Assembly (NCBI GenBank): GCA_004138175.2
Contig: RYFE02000007.1
Location: 1 to 64,000 of the forward strand
Direction of reading: 5' to 3'
Source of the DNA: Chloroflexales bacterium ZM16-3
Lineage (GTDB): Bacteria; Chloroflexota; Chloroflexia; Chloroflexales; Chloroflexaceae
DNA: 64,000 nt
Shown piece by piece: positions 1 to 8,110 of this stretch (position 1 is its first letter; each line of letters opens with the position of its first letter). Below the pieces are notes generated by a model that worked only from the letters and a program-made list of their open reading frames with translations, did no database searches and was not told the origin of the DNA. Position numbers and translations under genes: made by a program.

Positions 1-2
1 CC

Positions 3-98
3 CAGCAGCAGATCCTCGCCCTGTTGGGCCTGCCATCCGACCTCTACGCCCGCCTCGGCCAGCCGCCGGGGAGCTTGGCCCTGCAAATGCGCGAATGA
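3..98 (+). CDS. 3' end of an unknown gene (partial)
   Basis: An open frame enters from the window edge and ends at TGA 96-98. The visible tail is 31 residues, ending in LALQMRE, and is GC-rich like the bulk of the window. It overlaps the end of the convergent tcmP by 55 bases. Base composition drops abruptly just after its stop, so a junction between chromosomal DNA and an accessory patch may lie near position 100. The tail is too short to assign a family, and it could be a chance frame. Confidence 0.3.
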   Translation, partial: QQQILALLGLPSDLYARLGQPPGSLALQMRE

Positions 99-1021
99 TA
101 AGTATCAAATAAGCCGAGCAGCTCAAGCGACATCTGCCCGTTGAGCTTCTTGGTTTCTTGAGCTTCCTTATGCGCCACAACATCTGTCCGATATTGGGCT
201 TCTGCTTTGCAAAGAACATCACTCATCAGCTTTAAGCCAAGCCGATTCCCTGTTGCAAAGACCAGGTGATACTTAGTAATACCTTCGGTGGAGCGTATAG
301 GATAGGCACGGGAGAATCTTAGCCGTCCGTTTGAAATGGAAGTAAGCTGCTGTAGATAGTATTCAAGAAGGGCTTCGTCACGAGCATTCCCCGTAAGCTG
401 CTCTATAATACTCCGCCAACCATCACCCCTAAACCACCTATCTAAATTTCGAGCATTTGCGTCGCCTCGCTGAGCGTCCTTCTCAAAATTGGCAGCCAAA
501 CGCCGCACAGCACTGGTTGCATAGCGAAGGAGAATATCAGTTGGCTGTGTACGCAAGGCAATTCGGTCAACCAGACCGTCCATCGGCAGTTCTTTCGTGC
601 CGAAAGAGTCCAGAAAAAAGAGGGCCGAGGAGTTTCTTGCAGTTGCCAAAACTCTGTCCAGTACAGAGTTGAAGTCAGCATGAATATTCCTGACGTGGGA
701 ATAGCTAGCCGTCTCGCGCTGAAGACTTTCAAAGTTTTCGTCGTCTTCTTCGACGTTCAGACAGCGAACATCAAAGTCCAGTTCCTGAGTCACATGAGCT
801 GCTAACACTGGAGATCCAGGTGCTCCAATATCAGCTTGATTATCTGGATTTCTATAGACGCCAGCACCTGCATAGCCATCCACATACCAGATGGGTCGCC
901 CTCTCGCTTGCTGCGACAGAGCACGACAGAAGGCGGGCAGATATTCTCTTAGGATTGCGTGCTTACGTCCTGACCAATCGTTGAGCTGCTTGAAGTGCGA
1001 GGAGGCAGAGATCGGTGGCAT
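44..1021 (-). CDS. tcmP: three-Cys-motif partner protein TcmP
   Basis: This is a predicted 325-residue protein of the TcmP family, a Rossmann-like methyltransferase-fold group often found in mobile or defence-rich regions next to a three-cysteine-motif (DUF5131-type) protein. Visible support is the N-terminal KQLNDWSGRKHAILREYL segment, the WYVDGYAGAGVY glycine-rich motif, FFLDSFGTKELP, and the C-terminal GQMSLELLGLF segment. The start at 1021 is preferred because AAGGA lies 8 bases upstream; an in-frame ATG at 1087 would add a hydrophobic leader without such a site. The gene is AT-richer than its surroundings. Its usual partner is not visible; downstream the sequence changes character near position 100, so the last residues may not be native. 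The biochemical function is not established. Confidence 0.8.
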   Translation of the reverse strand: MPPISASSHFKQLNDWSGRKHAILREYLPAFCRALSQQARGRPIWYVDGYAGAGVYRNPDNQADIGAPGSPVLAAHVTQELDFDVRCLNVEEDDENFESLQRETASYSHVRNIHADFNSVLDRVLATARNSSALFFLDSFGTKELPMDGLVDRIALRTQPTDILLRYATSAVRRLAANFEKDAQRGDANARNLDRWFRGDGWRSIIEQLTGNARDEALLEYYLQQLTSISNGRLRFSRAYPIRSTEGITKYHLVFATGNRLGLKLMSDVLCKAEAQYRTDVVAHKEAQETKKLNGQMSLELLGLFDTYHSRICRAKLPGGWPRRA

Positions 1022-1425
1022 TGTGAATGTCCTTGCTATTGTAGGAATACCAACAAAAAAGACATAAATCACGAAGCAGAGAAGCACTAAGTTTGCATCT
1101 CCCTATATATTATAACTACCCTGCGCAACCACAAGTTACGGTGAAGATCAAATTCGTCCACATGACCATGGAATGGCGGCTGGTTGACGATCTTGAGCAG
1201 GTATAACCTTCTCAAGCGCGCCAAGATTATTACTGATCGCTGCGTTCGGCTGTGCTGACTTTCTGACGACGGAGGAGTTTAGAAGCGCACCGGGATGTGC
1301 GACAAGTGCCCGTAGAAAGAGGCAGTAAGAGAGGACCTAGCAGCAAACAGCTAAACCTGACGCCTGCTGTCATAACTCGCTGGTATGCTTATAGCCAGAG
1401 CCAATGACAAACGGAGATGCTCGCC
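1022..1425. other. intergenic region between divergent accessory genes
   Basis: About 400 bases separate the tcmP start (minus strand) and the gene at 1426 (plus strand). A TATAAT-like hexamer reads on the minus strand at 1109-1114 and could serve tcmP with a long leader, but no convincing -35 element is present. A short frame from GTG 1141 gives only 21 codons. No hairpin, repeat or RNA gene is seen. Confidence 0.4.
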
Positions 1426-2214
1426 ATGTTCGAGACCTTCAAGAACATCATTCGTACCGACCTTGATGAGTTTCTGGCGACCCGCAAGATGCAGCGGGCC
1501 ATCGACCTATCTCAGCTAACCGGGCAGCACTTCAATCATAGTGAATATCCCATGTACTTTACGGGCAAGCTGGATGCGCGCATGGTGCTCGTCCATCTGA
1601 ACCCGAAACATCGGAACAGCGACGCCCTAACCTATACTGGCTCACTGTGGCTGCCGAATTTTGAAACCTATTTCACCTATCATCAGCGCTTCGGCCAAAC
1701 ACTCTACGGCCCAACCGCACCTCGCACGCATAAATCCCGGTTCGATCATAAGCAGATCCGCTTTCTCACGCCCTTTGGCATCATCCCCTTTGTCGAGGAG
1801 CGCTCTCGGGATGATCGCTTCACCAACCTAGAGCGGGTATGCGACGAGAAGTTACAACTGGAGCTTATCCCGTATAGCTCTGACAAGTTCAGTCCGAAAG
1901 GATTTACGCCGACTATCCTTCAGCCGCATATCGAGCGCCTGTTGGATGTCATTAGTGCCTGTCCGCGTGACTATGTACTCTTCTGTGGGCAGATCTTTGA
2001 GCCTTTCTTTCACGAGAGCATCACGGACACGCACGAGTTCAAGCTCCCGAAGAATGACGGGAGCATGACACAGAATAAGGCACGGTTCTCCAATCTACGC
2101 TTTACGCGCAGCGGTAAGATTATTCGTGCTGGGCTGGCGCACACATTTGCTCAACAAGGTATTCCTATGGCTGCGTATGGCCGTCAGTGTAAAGCCTTAT
2201 ATGCTTCGCAATAG
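1426..2214 (+). CDS. hypothetical protein, possibly uracil-DNA-glycosylase-like
   Basis: A 262-residue soluble protein that I do not recognise with confidence. The ATG at 1426 is chosen because GGAG sits 9 bases upstream; the ATG at 1417 directly abuts that GGAG. It contains MVLVHLNPKH, FLTPFGIIPF, LELIPYSSDKF and YVLFCGQIFEPF. The order of an NP-containing strand, a later LIPYS strand and a VLFCG strand is loosely reminiscent of uracil-DNA-glycosylase-like domains, but the typical C-terminal HPS motif is not clear. No signal peptide or membrane segment is seen. Composition is AT-richer than the chromosome, as in tcmP, which suggests joint acquisition. The name is a guess only. Confidence 0.6.
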   Translation: MFETFKNIIRTDLDEFLATRKMQRAIDLSQLTGQHFNHSEYPMYFTGKLDARMVLVHLNPKHRNSDALTYTGSLWLPNFETYFTYHQRFGQTLYGPTAPRTHKSRFDHKQIRFLTPFGIIPFVEERSRDDRFTNLERVCDEKLQLELIPYSSDKFSPKGFTPTILQPHIERLLDVISACPRDYVLFCGQIFEPFFHESITDTHEFKLPKNDGSMTQNKARFSNLRFTRSGKIIRAGLAHTFAQQGIPMAAYGRQCKALYASQ

Positions 2215-2272
2215 AAGCTATGCGGCGCGGCAGCTGTTACATACATATGATGGGATGCCGCCGGCACAGTAA

Positions 2273-2297
2273 AGACCCTGGCGCTTAACCAGGGTCT
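2273..2297 (+). terminator. hairpin after the gene at 1426
   Basis: A perfect 9-bp stem (AGACCCTGG, 2273-2281, with CCAGGGTCT, 2289-2297) and a 7-base loop lie about 60 bases past the stop at 2214. Only a weak T-rich stretch follows (tcgtctt), so it is a modest intrinsic-terminator candidate. Confidence 0.5.
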
Positions 2298-2341
2298 CGT
2301 CTTGAGCTTGCTACGTTTAAACCCCGGCGCTTATACCTCCG

Positions 2342-3121
2342 CTAAAACCCCTTTGTAAACCCCAGCCCCCTTTCCCGCATACTGCACCACCTGCCGTGCC
2401 CAATGATGAGGTGGTCAACACACTGCACGTCCAGCAGATCGCCCGCCTCTACAATCTTGCGCGTGACAAGGATGTCCTCAGGCGAGGGCGTGATGTCACC
2501 GCTGGGATGGTTATGCACAACCACAATCGCGGTGCTGTTCCAACGCACCGCCGCTTTGTAAATCTCACCAACACGGATCTGAATCGTGTTGACTGAACCC
2601 CGGTAGATGGTGGCAATCTCCTGCACCCGGTTCTTATTGTCCAGCATAATCACCCGCAGCTCTTCCTGGTCAAGATGCCCCATGTCAACCATAAGGAGCG
2701 CGGCAACATCGGCAGGACTGCGGATCTGATACCGCTCGTGCGGGGTGAGGATCGTCTTCAAGAGGTCAAGCAGCGCCTGCACATCAGCGGGCGGGTTGTC
2801 TCGACGTAAGGCGTCGTAGAGGTTGCCGCTGCTGGCCACAAGCTGGCGTAGGGCGTCGGTGTCGAGGTAAGGCGTCAGCGCCTCGTGCAATGCGGCCCGC
2901 TGTTTGTCACGGAGAGCTAGCGTCTCAAGGTCAAGCTCGGCCTGGGTGTAAACGGTGTCTGTTGAGGTCTCAACCGTAGTCTCAGCGGTGGTTCCTTCTG
3001 AGGTGTCAGCACCGGCGCTGCAAGGCCCGGTGGAGTTGTCAGCGTTGTCAGTGTTATCGGCTAAGGCGTGATGAGTAAGGCGCGGGTTGTGCAGGCGGTT
3101 GAGGAGTGATGCGTACTCCAT
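2342..3121 (-). CDS. RadC/JAB-domain protein
   Basis: A 259-residue member of the RadC family. The C-terminal half is the JAB (MPN+) metalloprotease-fold domain, with the zinc-ligand signature HNHPSGDITPSPED followed by a conserved IIGHGRWCSMRERGLGF end. The N-terminal half is a long charged, helical extension rich in Asp, Thr and Glu in place of the usual short helix-hairpin-helix. The ATG at 3121 is chosen because AAAGG is well placed upstream; an in-frame ATG at 3130 directly abuts that site. RadC-type JAB proteins are frequent in accessory and defence-rich islands; their substrate is unsettled despite the historical DNA-repair name. With tcmP and the gene at 1426 it forms the accessory patch at the window edge. 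Confidence 0.85.
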   Translation of the reverse strand: MEYASLLNRLHNPRLTHHALADNTDNADNSTGPCSAGADTSEGTTAETTVETSTDTVYTQAELDLETLALRDKQRAALHEALTPYLDTDALRQLVASSGNLYDALRRDNPPADVQALLDLLKTILTPHERYQIRSPADVAALLMVDMGHLDQEELRVIMLDNKNRVQEIATIYRGSVNTIQIRVGEIYKAAVRWNSTAIVVVHNHPSGDITPSPEDILVTRKIVEAGDLLDVQCVDHLIIGHGRWCSMRERGLGFTKGF

Positions 3122-3197
3122 TGTGGTCATCCTTTGTTGTGGTGTTGGCTGTAAAGACAGCGGCAAGACCGTATCCTTTAGCGGGTAGAGCGAACAT

Positions 3198-3230
3198 AAA
3201 AAAAGCGCTCTGCCAAGAGTGGCAAAGCGC
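3198..3230 (-). terminator. minus-strand terminator-like hairpin upstream of radC
   Basis: An 11-position stem with one mismatch (3205-3215 with 3220-3230, loop AGAG) is followed on the minus strand by seven T (complement of 3198-3204). It has intrinsic-terminator shape, but it points toward the radC start, with no minus-strand gene ahead of it. It may be an attenuator in the radC leader or the leftover end of a lost gene. Confidence 0.6.
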
Positions 3231-3312
3231 GTTAGTCGAGAGCGATAGGATCAGACGAGAGTTGGATTACGCGGTATGGATTGTGTCTATGGGGCAAACG
3301 CCCCCTGGGCGG

Positions 3313-3418
3313 GGTGCGGGGCGCAGCGCCCGCAAAATAAGGTGTGGGGCGCAGCGCCCGCAAAATAGGGTGCGGGGCGCAGCGCCCGCAAAATAAGGTG
3401 CGGGGCGCAGCACCCCGT
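3313..3418 (+). repeat. 28-bp tandem repeat upstream of purL
   Basis: Four copies repeat with a period of exactly 28 bases; the word GCGCAG recurs at 3321, 3349, 3377 and 3405. Each unit is a G/C-rich short hairpin (gggcgcagcgccc) followed by caaaataag; the fourth unit diverges into caccccgtaa. The array ends about 70 bases before the purL start and may shape its leader RNA, or may simply be satellite DNA. Confidence 0.9.
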
Positions 3419-3487
3419 AATATTGACGCCCCGCCCCCTATCGGCTACAATCGAAGCCCCGGAAGCCGTAGCCACCCTGGATGCGCC

Positions 3488-6475
3488 ATGCCCCATTTTC
3501 TCGTCACCGTCTCCCCGCGCGAGCAGACCGCCGAGCGCGAGGTTGTCCATACGCTCTACCTGCTCTCTGGCCCCCAGCTCGCCCCCGCCGACGTGGCCCG
3601 CATGGCCGATGAGCTCCTGCACGACCCCGTCGTCCAGCGGGCCGAGTGGCGCGAGCTGTCGGTCGATTCCCTCGCCGCCGAGGATCTCGGCGCGGGCGCG
3701 GTCGGCGTGGTCGAGGTCGCCTACCGCCCCGGCGTCACCGACAACCCCGGCGAGAGCGCCGCCGAGGGCGCACGCCGCCTCGGCGTGGACACCGTCGCGC
3801 AGGCCCGCGCGATCAGCCGCCACCTGCTGTCCCCCGCCGCCGACCCGCAGGCCCGCGCCCGCGAGCTAGCCATCGACCTCGTGCAGACAACGCTGGTCTA
3901 CCGGCCCGGCGACGACCCCGCCGCCCGCCTGGCCTTCTACGTCGCCCTGGTCTCGCCGCCATCGCCCGCCGCCCCCGCCATCGCCCGCGTGCCCCTGCGC
4001 GCCGCCGACGATGATGAGCTGCTGCGGATCAGCCGCGCCGGTATCCTCGCCCTGGATCTGGACGAGATGCGCGCCGTGCGCGGCTACTTCGCCCGGCTCG
4101 GCCGCGACCCCAGCGACGGCGAGCTTGAGACGATCGCCCAGACCTGGAGCGAGCACTGTAGCCATAAGACGTTTAAGGCGAAGGTGCGGTATCGGGAGTC
4201 GGGAGTCGGGAGTCGGGAGTCGGGAGGTGTCGGTGCTGCGGTGGGTGTCGGTGCTGAGGCAGCGCTCTACCCTATGCTACAGATGCTCAGCAAGGGTGAG
4301 GTTGAGATCGATAGTCTCATCAAGACCTTCCTCATGACCGCCACCCAGAAGATCATCGCCGATAGTGAGGTTCCGACTCCCGACTCCCGACTCCCGACTC
4401 CCTGGGTTCTGAGCGCCTTTGTTGACAACGCCGGGATCATCGCCTTCGGCGACGACCACGAGGTCTCGTTCAAGGTGGAGACCCACAACCACCCCAGCGC
4501 CCTGGAGCCCTTCGGCGGGGCCAACACCGGCGTGGGCGGGGTCATCCGCGACGTGCTGGGCGTCTCGGCGCGGCCGATCGCCAACACCGACGTGCTCTGC
4601 TTCGGCCCGCCCGAGGATCGCGCCCCCGAGGGCGTGCTGTCGCCGCAGCGCATCGCCGCCGGCGTGGTGGCCGGTGTGCGCGACTACGGCAATAAGCTGG
4701 GCATCCCCACCGTCAACGGGGCGGTGCTGTTCGACCCCGGCTACACCGCCAACCCGCTGGTCTACTGCGGCACCCTGGGCATCGCCCCGCGCGGCTCCAA
4801 CCCGCACAACATCCGCCCCGGCGACGCCGTGGTGGTGATGGGCGGGCGCACCGGGCGCGACGGCATCCACGGCGCGACGTTTAGCAGCATCGAGTTGACC
4901 CACAGCACCGCCGCCGAGGTGGGCAGCGCCGTGCAGATCGGCGACCCGATCACCGAGAAGAAGCTGCTCGATGTGCTGCTCCAGGCCCGCGACCTCGGCC
5001 TCTACAGCGGGATCACCGACTGCGGCGCGGGCGGCCTCTCCTCGGCCGTGGGCGAGATGGGCGCGGAGACGGGTGTGTCGGTAGAGCTGGAACATGCGCC
5101 TCTGAAGTACCCCGGCCTACAGCCCTGGGAGGTCTGGCTCTCCGAGGCCCAGGAGCGCATGGTGCTCGCCGTGCCGCCCGCCAGCCTCGACGCCTTCCTG
5201 GCCCTCTGCGCGGGCGAGGACGTGGAGGCATGCGCAATCGGCCACTTCACGGACGACGGCCGCCTGCGCGTGGCCCACGCCGGGCAGACCCTGGTCGATA
5301 TCGATATGGCCTTCCTCCACGATGGGCGGCCCCAGCGGGTGCTAGAAGCCCTCTGGAAGGGAGAGTTGAGAGAGGGTATACCCTCTCTCAATCTCTCTTC
5401 TTTGAGCGCAGGCGCAGCTCTGCTGCGCCTCCTCTCTCACCCCAACATCGCCTCCAAGGAGCGGATCGTCCGCAGCTACGACCACGAGGTGGGCGGGGCC
5501 ACGGTGATCAAGCCGCTGGTCGGCGAGCGCAGCGACGGCCCCGGCGACGCGGCGGTGCTCCAGCCGCTGCCGCGCAGCCTTGAGGGACTCGCCCTCGGCT
5601 GCGGGCTCAACCCGCGCTACGGCCAGATCGACCCCTACTGGATGGCCCTCTCCAGCGTCGATGAGGCCCTGCGCAATGTGGTGGCCGTCGGCGGCGACCC
5701 GGCCCGCACCGTCATCCTCGATAACTTCTGCTGGGGCGACCCCAGGCAGCCCGACCGCATGGCCGGGCTGACGCGCGCCGCCGCCGGCTGCTACGACGCC
5801 GCCGTGGCCTTCGGCACGCCCTTCATCAGCGGCAAGGATAGCCTGAATAACGAGTACCGCGACGCCACAGGCCAGCGTGTGGCGATCCCGCCGACTCTGC
5901 TGATCTCAGCGCTGGCCAACGTGCCCGACGTGCGCCGCTGCGTGACGATGGACCTCAAGGCTGTGGGCAACTGGGTCTACCTGGTGGGCGCCACCCGCGA
6001 TGAGCTGGCCGGCTCGCACCTTGCCGCCATCGGCGTGGAGGTGGGCGAGAGCGAGCTGCCCAAGGTTGATCTGGCCGCCGCCCGTGAGGCCTTCACCAAG
6101 CTGCACGCGGCCATCGGCGCGGGGGTGGTGCGGGCCTGCCACGACCTGAGCGAGGGCGGGCTGGCCGTGGCCGCCGCCGAGATGGCTATGGCGGGCGGGC
6201 TCGGCCTCGATCTGGACATCGCCCAGATCGGTGGCGAGGCGGGGCAGTTGGCCCGGCTCTTCGGCGAGACACCGAGCCGCTTCCTTGTTGAAGTCGCCCC
6301 CGATCAGGCCGCCGCCTTCGAGGCCCACATGGCCGGCGTGGAGCTGGCCGCCCTCGGCCAGGTGACGGGCGGCCCCGAGCTGCACCTGCACACACACGAT
6401 GAGACCCTGGCCCAACTCGACCTAGCCGCGCTCAAGGCGGCATGGCAGTCGGGGCTCGACCCGCTGGAACTCTAG
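3488..6475 (+). CDS. purL: phosphoribosylformylglycinamidine synthase PurL with PurS-like N-terminal domain
   Basis: A 995-residue cytosolic enzyme of purine biosynthesis that converts FGAR to FGAM with ATP and glutamine-derived ammonia. It is longer than the usual small PurL (about 730 residues) because an N-terminal PurS-like region of roughly 200 residues is fused on (VEVAYRPGVTDNPGESA). PurL hallmarks include TWSEHCSHKTFK, FKVETHNHPSALEPFGGANTGVGG, TDCGAGGLSSA, FISGKDSLNNEY and ACHDLSEGGLAVA. The ATG at 3488 (MPHFLVTV) is chosen because upstream in-frame codons run into the 28-bp repeat. Two inverted repeat pairs lie in frame inside the gene: GGGAGTC/GACTCCC arms (4194-4221 and 4375-4402) and GAGAG-rich arms (5361-5397). 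They add low-complexity SRESG, TPDSRLPTP and ELREGIPSLNLS stretches. A partner PurQ is not in the window. Confidence 0.95.
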   Translation: MPHFLVTVSPREQTAEREVVHTLYLLSGPQLAPADVARMADELLHDPVVQRAEWRELSVDSLAAEDLGAGAVGVVEVAYRPGVTDNPGESAAEGARRLGVDTVAQARAISRHLLSPAADPQARARELAIDLVQTTLVYRPGDDPAARLAFYVALVSPPSPAAPAIARVPLRAADDDELLRISRAGILALDLDEMRAVRGYFARLGRDPSDGELETIAQTWSEHCSHKTFKAKVRYRESGVGSRESGGVGAAVGVGAEAALYPMLQMLSKGEVEIDSLIKTFLMTATQKIIADSEVPTPDSRLPTPWVLSAFVDNAGIIAFGDDHEVSFKVETHNHPSALEPFGGANTGVGGVIRDVLGVSARPIANTDVLCFGPPEDRAPEGVLSPQRIAAGVVAGVRDYGNKLGIPTVNGAVLFDPGYTANPLVYCGTLGIAPRGSNPHNIRPGDAVVVMGGRTGRDGIHGATFSSIELTHSTAAEVGSAVQIGDPITEKKLLDVLLQARDLGLYSGITDCGAGGLSSAVGEMGAETGVSVELEHAPLKYPGLQPWEVWLSEAQERMVLAVPPASLDAFLALCAGEDVEACAIGHFTDDGRLRVAHAGQTLVDIDMAFLHDGRPQRVLEALWKGELREGIPSLNLSSLSAGAALLRLLSHPNIASKERIVRSYDHEVGGATVIKPLVGERSDGPGDAAVLQPLPRSLEGLALGCGLNPRYGQIDPYWMALSSVDEALRNVVAVGGDPARTVILDNFCWGDPRQPDRMAGLTRAAAGCYDAAVAFGTPFISGKDSLNNEYRDATGQRVAIPPTLLISALANVPDVRRCVTMDLKAVGNWVYLVGATRDELAGSHLAAIGVEVGESELPKVDLAAAREAFTKLHAAIGAGVVRACHDLSEGGLAVAAAEMAMAGGLGLDLDIAQIGGEAGQLARLFGETPSRFLVEVAPDQAAAFEAHMAGVELAALGQVTGGPELHLHTHDETLAQLDLAALKAAWQSGLDPLEL
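4194..4402. repeat. in-frame inverted heptamer arrays inside purL
   Basis: Four perfect GGGAGTC units (4194-4221) face four perfect GACTCCC units (4375-4402) across about 150 bp of real purL sequence. Reading frame is preserved through both arms. The type is the same as the intergenic heptamer arrays elsewhere in the window. Confidence 0.9.
5361..5397. repeat. in-frame inverted repeat inside purL (second)
   Basis: A GAGAGTTGAGAGAGGG arm is followed by TATA and an inverted CCCTCTCTCAATCTCTC arm, all translated in frame just before the conserved LLRLLSHPNIASKE segment of purL. Similar GAGAGG/CCTCTC palindromes occur between genes at 37.6 kb and 55.6 kb. Confidence 0.8.
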
Positions 6476-6478
6476 AGC

Positions 6479-6529
6479 ATTGCAGATTGCAGATGAGGCT
6501 CTACAATCTGCAATCTGCAATCTGCAATT
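6479..6529. repeat. heptamer array between purL and the DUF1444 gene
   Basis: ATTGCAG-type units (6479-6494) are followed by reverse-complement CAATCTG units (6504-6529). The array starts 4 bases after the purL stop and ends 5 bases before the next start codon, filling the gap almost completely. Confidence 0.9.
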
Positions 6530-6533
6530 ACCT

Positions 6534-7124
6534 ATGGCAACCGACGACACCGACCGCACTATCACATCCTTCGACGAGCTGCGCCCGCGCGTAATGCCCA
6601 TCCTCAAGCCGCTGGAGATGCTGCTCACCGTGCGCGACCGCGAGCTGCCCATGATCGTCTACCGGCCCTTCCTCGGCGACCTCATGATCGCCTACGTGAT
6701 CGGCGAGGGCAACCGGGTGGCCTACATTAACGAGCAGCACCTGGAGCGCTGGCAGATCAGCAGCTACGACCTGCACGAGCAGGCGATCATCAACCTGCGC
6801 AAGCGCACGGATGAGACCGGCAGCTATACGGCCACCGGCGAGGGCGCGCAGCGCCTGATCATCTTCAACACCCAGGACGGCTTCGACGCCACCCGGCTGC
6901 TGCTGCCCGATCTGCTGGCCGAGCTGCGTGGGCAATTCCCTGGACACATGGTGATCGGCATCCCCAACCGCGATTTTATGATCCTCTTCAGTGACGCCGA
7001 GCACACCATCCTGGCCAACGTGGCCAGCCAGATTGATGCCGACGCCACCCAGAAGGCCAACGGCCTGACCGACCGGCTCTTCACGCTGGACGGCGGCGAG
7101 GTGCGTGAGTACATGTGGGAGTGA
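6534..7124 (+). CDS. DUF1444 (YtpQ-like) family protein
   Basis: A 196-residue soluble protein resembling the DUF1444/YtpQ family, whose biochemical role is not known. Recognisable features are the FDELRPRVMPILKP N-terminus, LGDLMIAYVI, and VIGIPNRDFMILFSD followed by a C-terminal VASQIDADA helix, as in the family. The start is the ATG at 6534, directly after a heptamer array; an upstream in-frame ATG would translate the array itself. No clear Shine-Dalgarno is visible because the array occupies that place, so translation may be coupled to purL. No signal peptide or membrane segment is present. Confidence 0.75.
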   Translation: MATDDTDRTITSFDELRPRVMPILKPLEMLLTVRDRELPMIVYRPFLGDLMIAYVIGEGNRVAYINEQHLERWQISSYDLHEQAIINLRKRTDETGSYTATGEGAQRLIIFNTQDGFDATRLLLPDLLAELRGQFPGHMVIGIPNRDFMILFSDAEHTILANVASQIDADATQKANGLTDRLFTLDGGEVREYMWE

Positions 7125-7153
7125 TTCAATGCAAAATACAAAATCATTTTTTG

Positions 7154-7267
7154 GCAATAGAGCATAAGTAACGCTGTCACCCTGAGCGAAGCGAAGGGTC
7201 CCGGCCGGGATTCTTCGCTTCGCTCAGAATGACAGGACGCCTCACAGCGTTACTTCTGCGGTATTGC
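7154..7267 (+). mobile_element. 114-bp non-autonomous element, copy 1
   Basis: The element begins GCAATAGAGC and ends GCGGTATTGC, with imperfect terminal inverted repeats of about 24 bp (GTAACGCTGT/ACAGCGTTAC inside them). The centre is a GC-rich palindrome (GAGCGAAGCGAAGGGTCCC and its inverse). It is flanked directly on both sides by the 8-bp repeat ATTTTTTG, a target-site duplication. It carries no gene. A degenerate heptamer stretch (about 7334-7372) and the word GACAAGGTTTCAG (7282-7294) fill the rest of the gap before the next gene. Confidence 0.88.
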
Positions 7268-7379
7268 ATTTTTTGCATTTTGACAAGGTTTCAGGTTGCT
7301 TTATAGTTGGATGCCATGAATGGCGTTCTATTGCATCAAATCTGCAATCTGAGATCTGAAATCTTGTCTTTGGGGGGTT

Positions 7380-8078
7380 ATGCAGACCGCAGCTGTTATC
7401 CTACTCATTCTCTGCTACGGGGCTGCGGGCTATCTGGCCTGGCAGCAGCGCACGCCGATCTACCTGCTCGCCCTGGTGGCTGGCCACCTGAGCGCCCTCA
7501 GCTCGCCCCTGTGGCACCTGCTCTACGGCGTCAGCTACGGGATAAGCCTCGACAGCGTGCAGGCGGCGATCGCCCAGCCCGTGCCCACATCGCTCATCCT
7601 CGCGGCCGGCTGGCACTACCCGCTGCCGGCGATGCTCGTGCTCTACCTCTACATGACCCGCTGGTGGTTTCCCGGCAGCATCACGGGCATCCTAACCTAC
7701 CTGATCTTCCTGCTCTACCACCTGCTCATTGAGCTGGTGGGGCTGCGGGCAAGCCTGTGGTCCTACCGTGACATGGCTCTACCGCTGGGACTGCCGAGCC
7801 CGCTGCTGTCCGCAATCATGGCCGGGCTGATCTCGTACGCGCTGCTGTATGTGCTGCTGGCCACCTACCGCTACGCCTGGCTGAGCCTGGCTCTGGCCGT
7901 GGTGCCGGCGGCCCTCCTGATCAGCTTGCTCACCCACGGGCTGTTGGGTGCCCCGCTCTGGATCGCCCTGGTGCTCAACGGCGCACCCTGGGCCGTCGGG
8001 ATCGGCACCGTCAGCGCCCTCGCCCTCCTGATCTGGGCCATCCAGATCGTCACCGGCGGCATCAGCCGGGTGGAGTAA
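7380..8078 (+). CDS. hypothetical multi-pass membrane protein
   Basis: A 232-residue integral membrane protein with about six to seven hydrophobic segments, starting directly with a membrane helix (MQTAAVILLILCYGAAGYLAW) and ending with another one before a short ISRVE tail. Motifs such as HYPLPAMLVLYLYMTRWW and YLIFLLYHLLIELVGLR lie within or between helices; several aromatic and His residues near the membrane face are visible. I do not recognise a family. A run of G lies 2 bases before the start. The stop is followed within 30 bases by aat, so the two may be co-transcribed. Confidence 0.7.
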   Translation: MQTAAVILLILCYGAAGYLAWQQRTPIYLLALVAGHLSALSSPLWHLLYGVSYGISLDSVQAAIAQPVPTSLILAAGWHYPLPAMLVLYLYMTRWWFPGSITGILTYLIFLLYHLLIELVGLRASLWSYRDMALPLGLPSPLLSAIMAGLISYALLYVLLATYRYAWLSLALAVVPAALLISLLTHGLLGAPLWIALVLNGAPWAVGIGTVSALALLIWAIQIVTGGISRVE

Positions 8079-8101
8079 GGACGTAGCGCGCTGCGTCCCA
8101 A
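8077..8101. repeat. degenerate GTAGGG-type palindrome
   Basis: The core acgtagcgcgctgcgtccc is a decayed version of the perfect palindromes at 13.1 and 44.2 kb. It sits in the short gap between the membrane-protein gene, whose TAA stop it touches, and aat. Confidence 0.6.
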
Positions 8102-8110
8102 CGGGAAGCT

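Noticed and set aside
3313-3418. CRISPR-like array
   Set aside because: Units are directly tandem with no unique spacers, so this is a satellite.
3344-3487. Upstream extension of the purL frame
   Set aside because: It translates the 28-bp tandem repeat; the conserved PurS-like start is at 3488.
4194-4402. Frameshift or pseudogene in purL
   Set aside because: The frame stays open through both repeat arms and all downstream motifs are intact.
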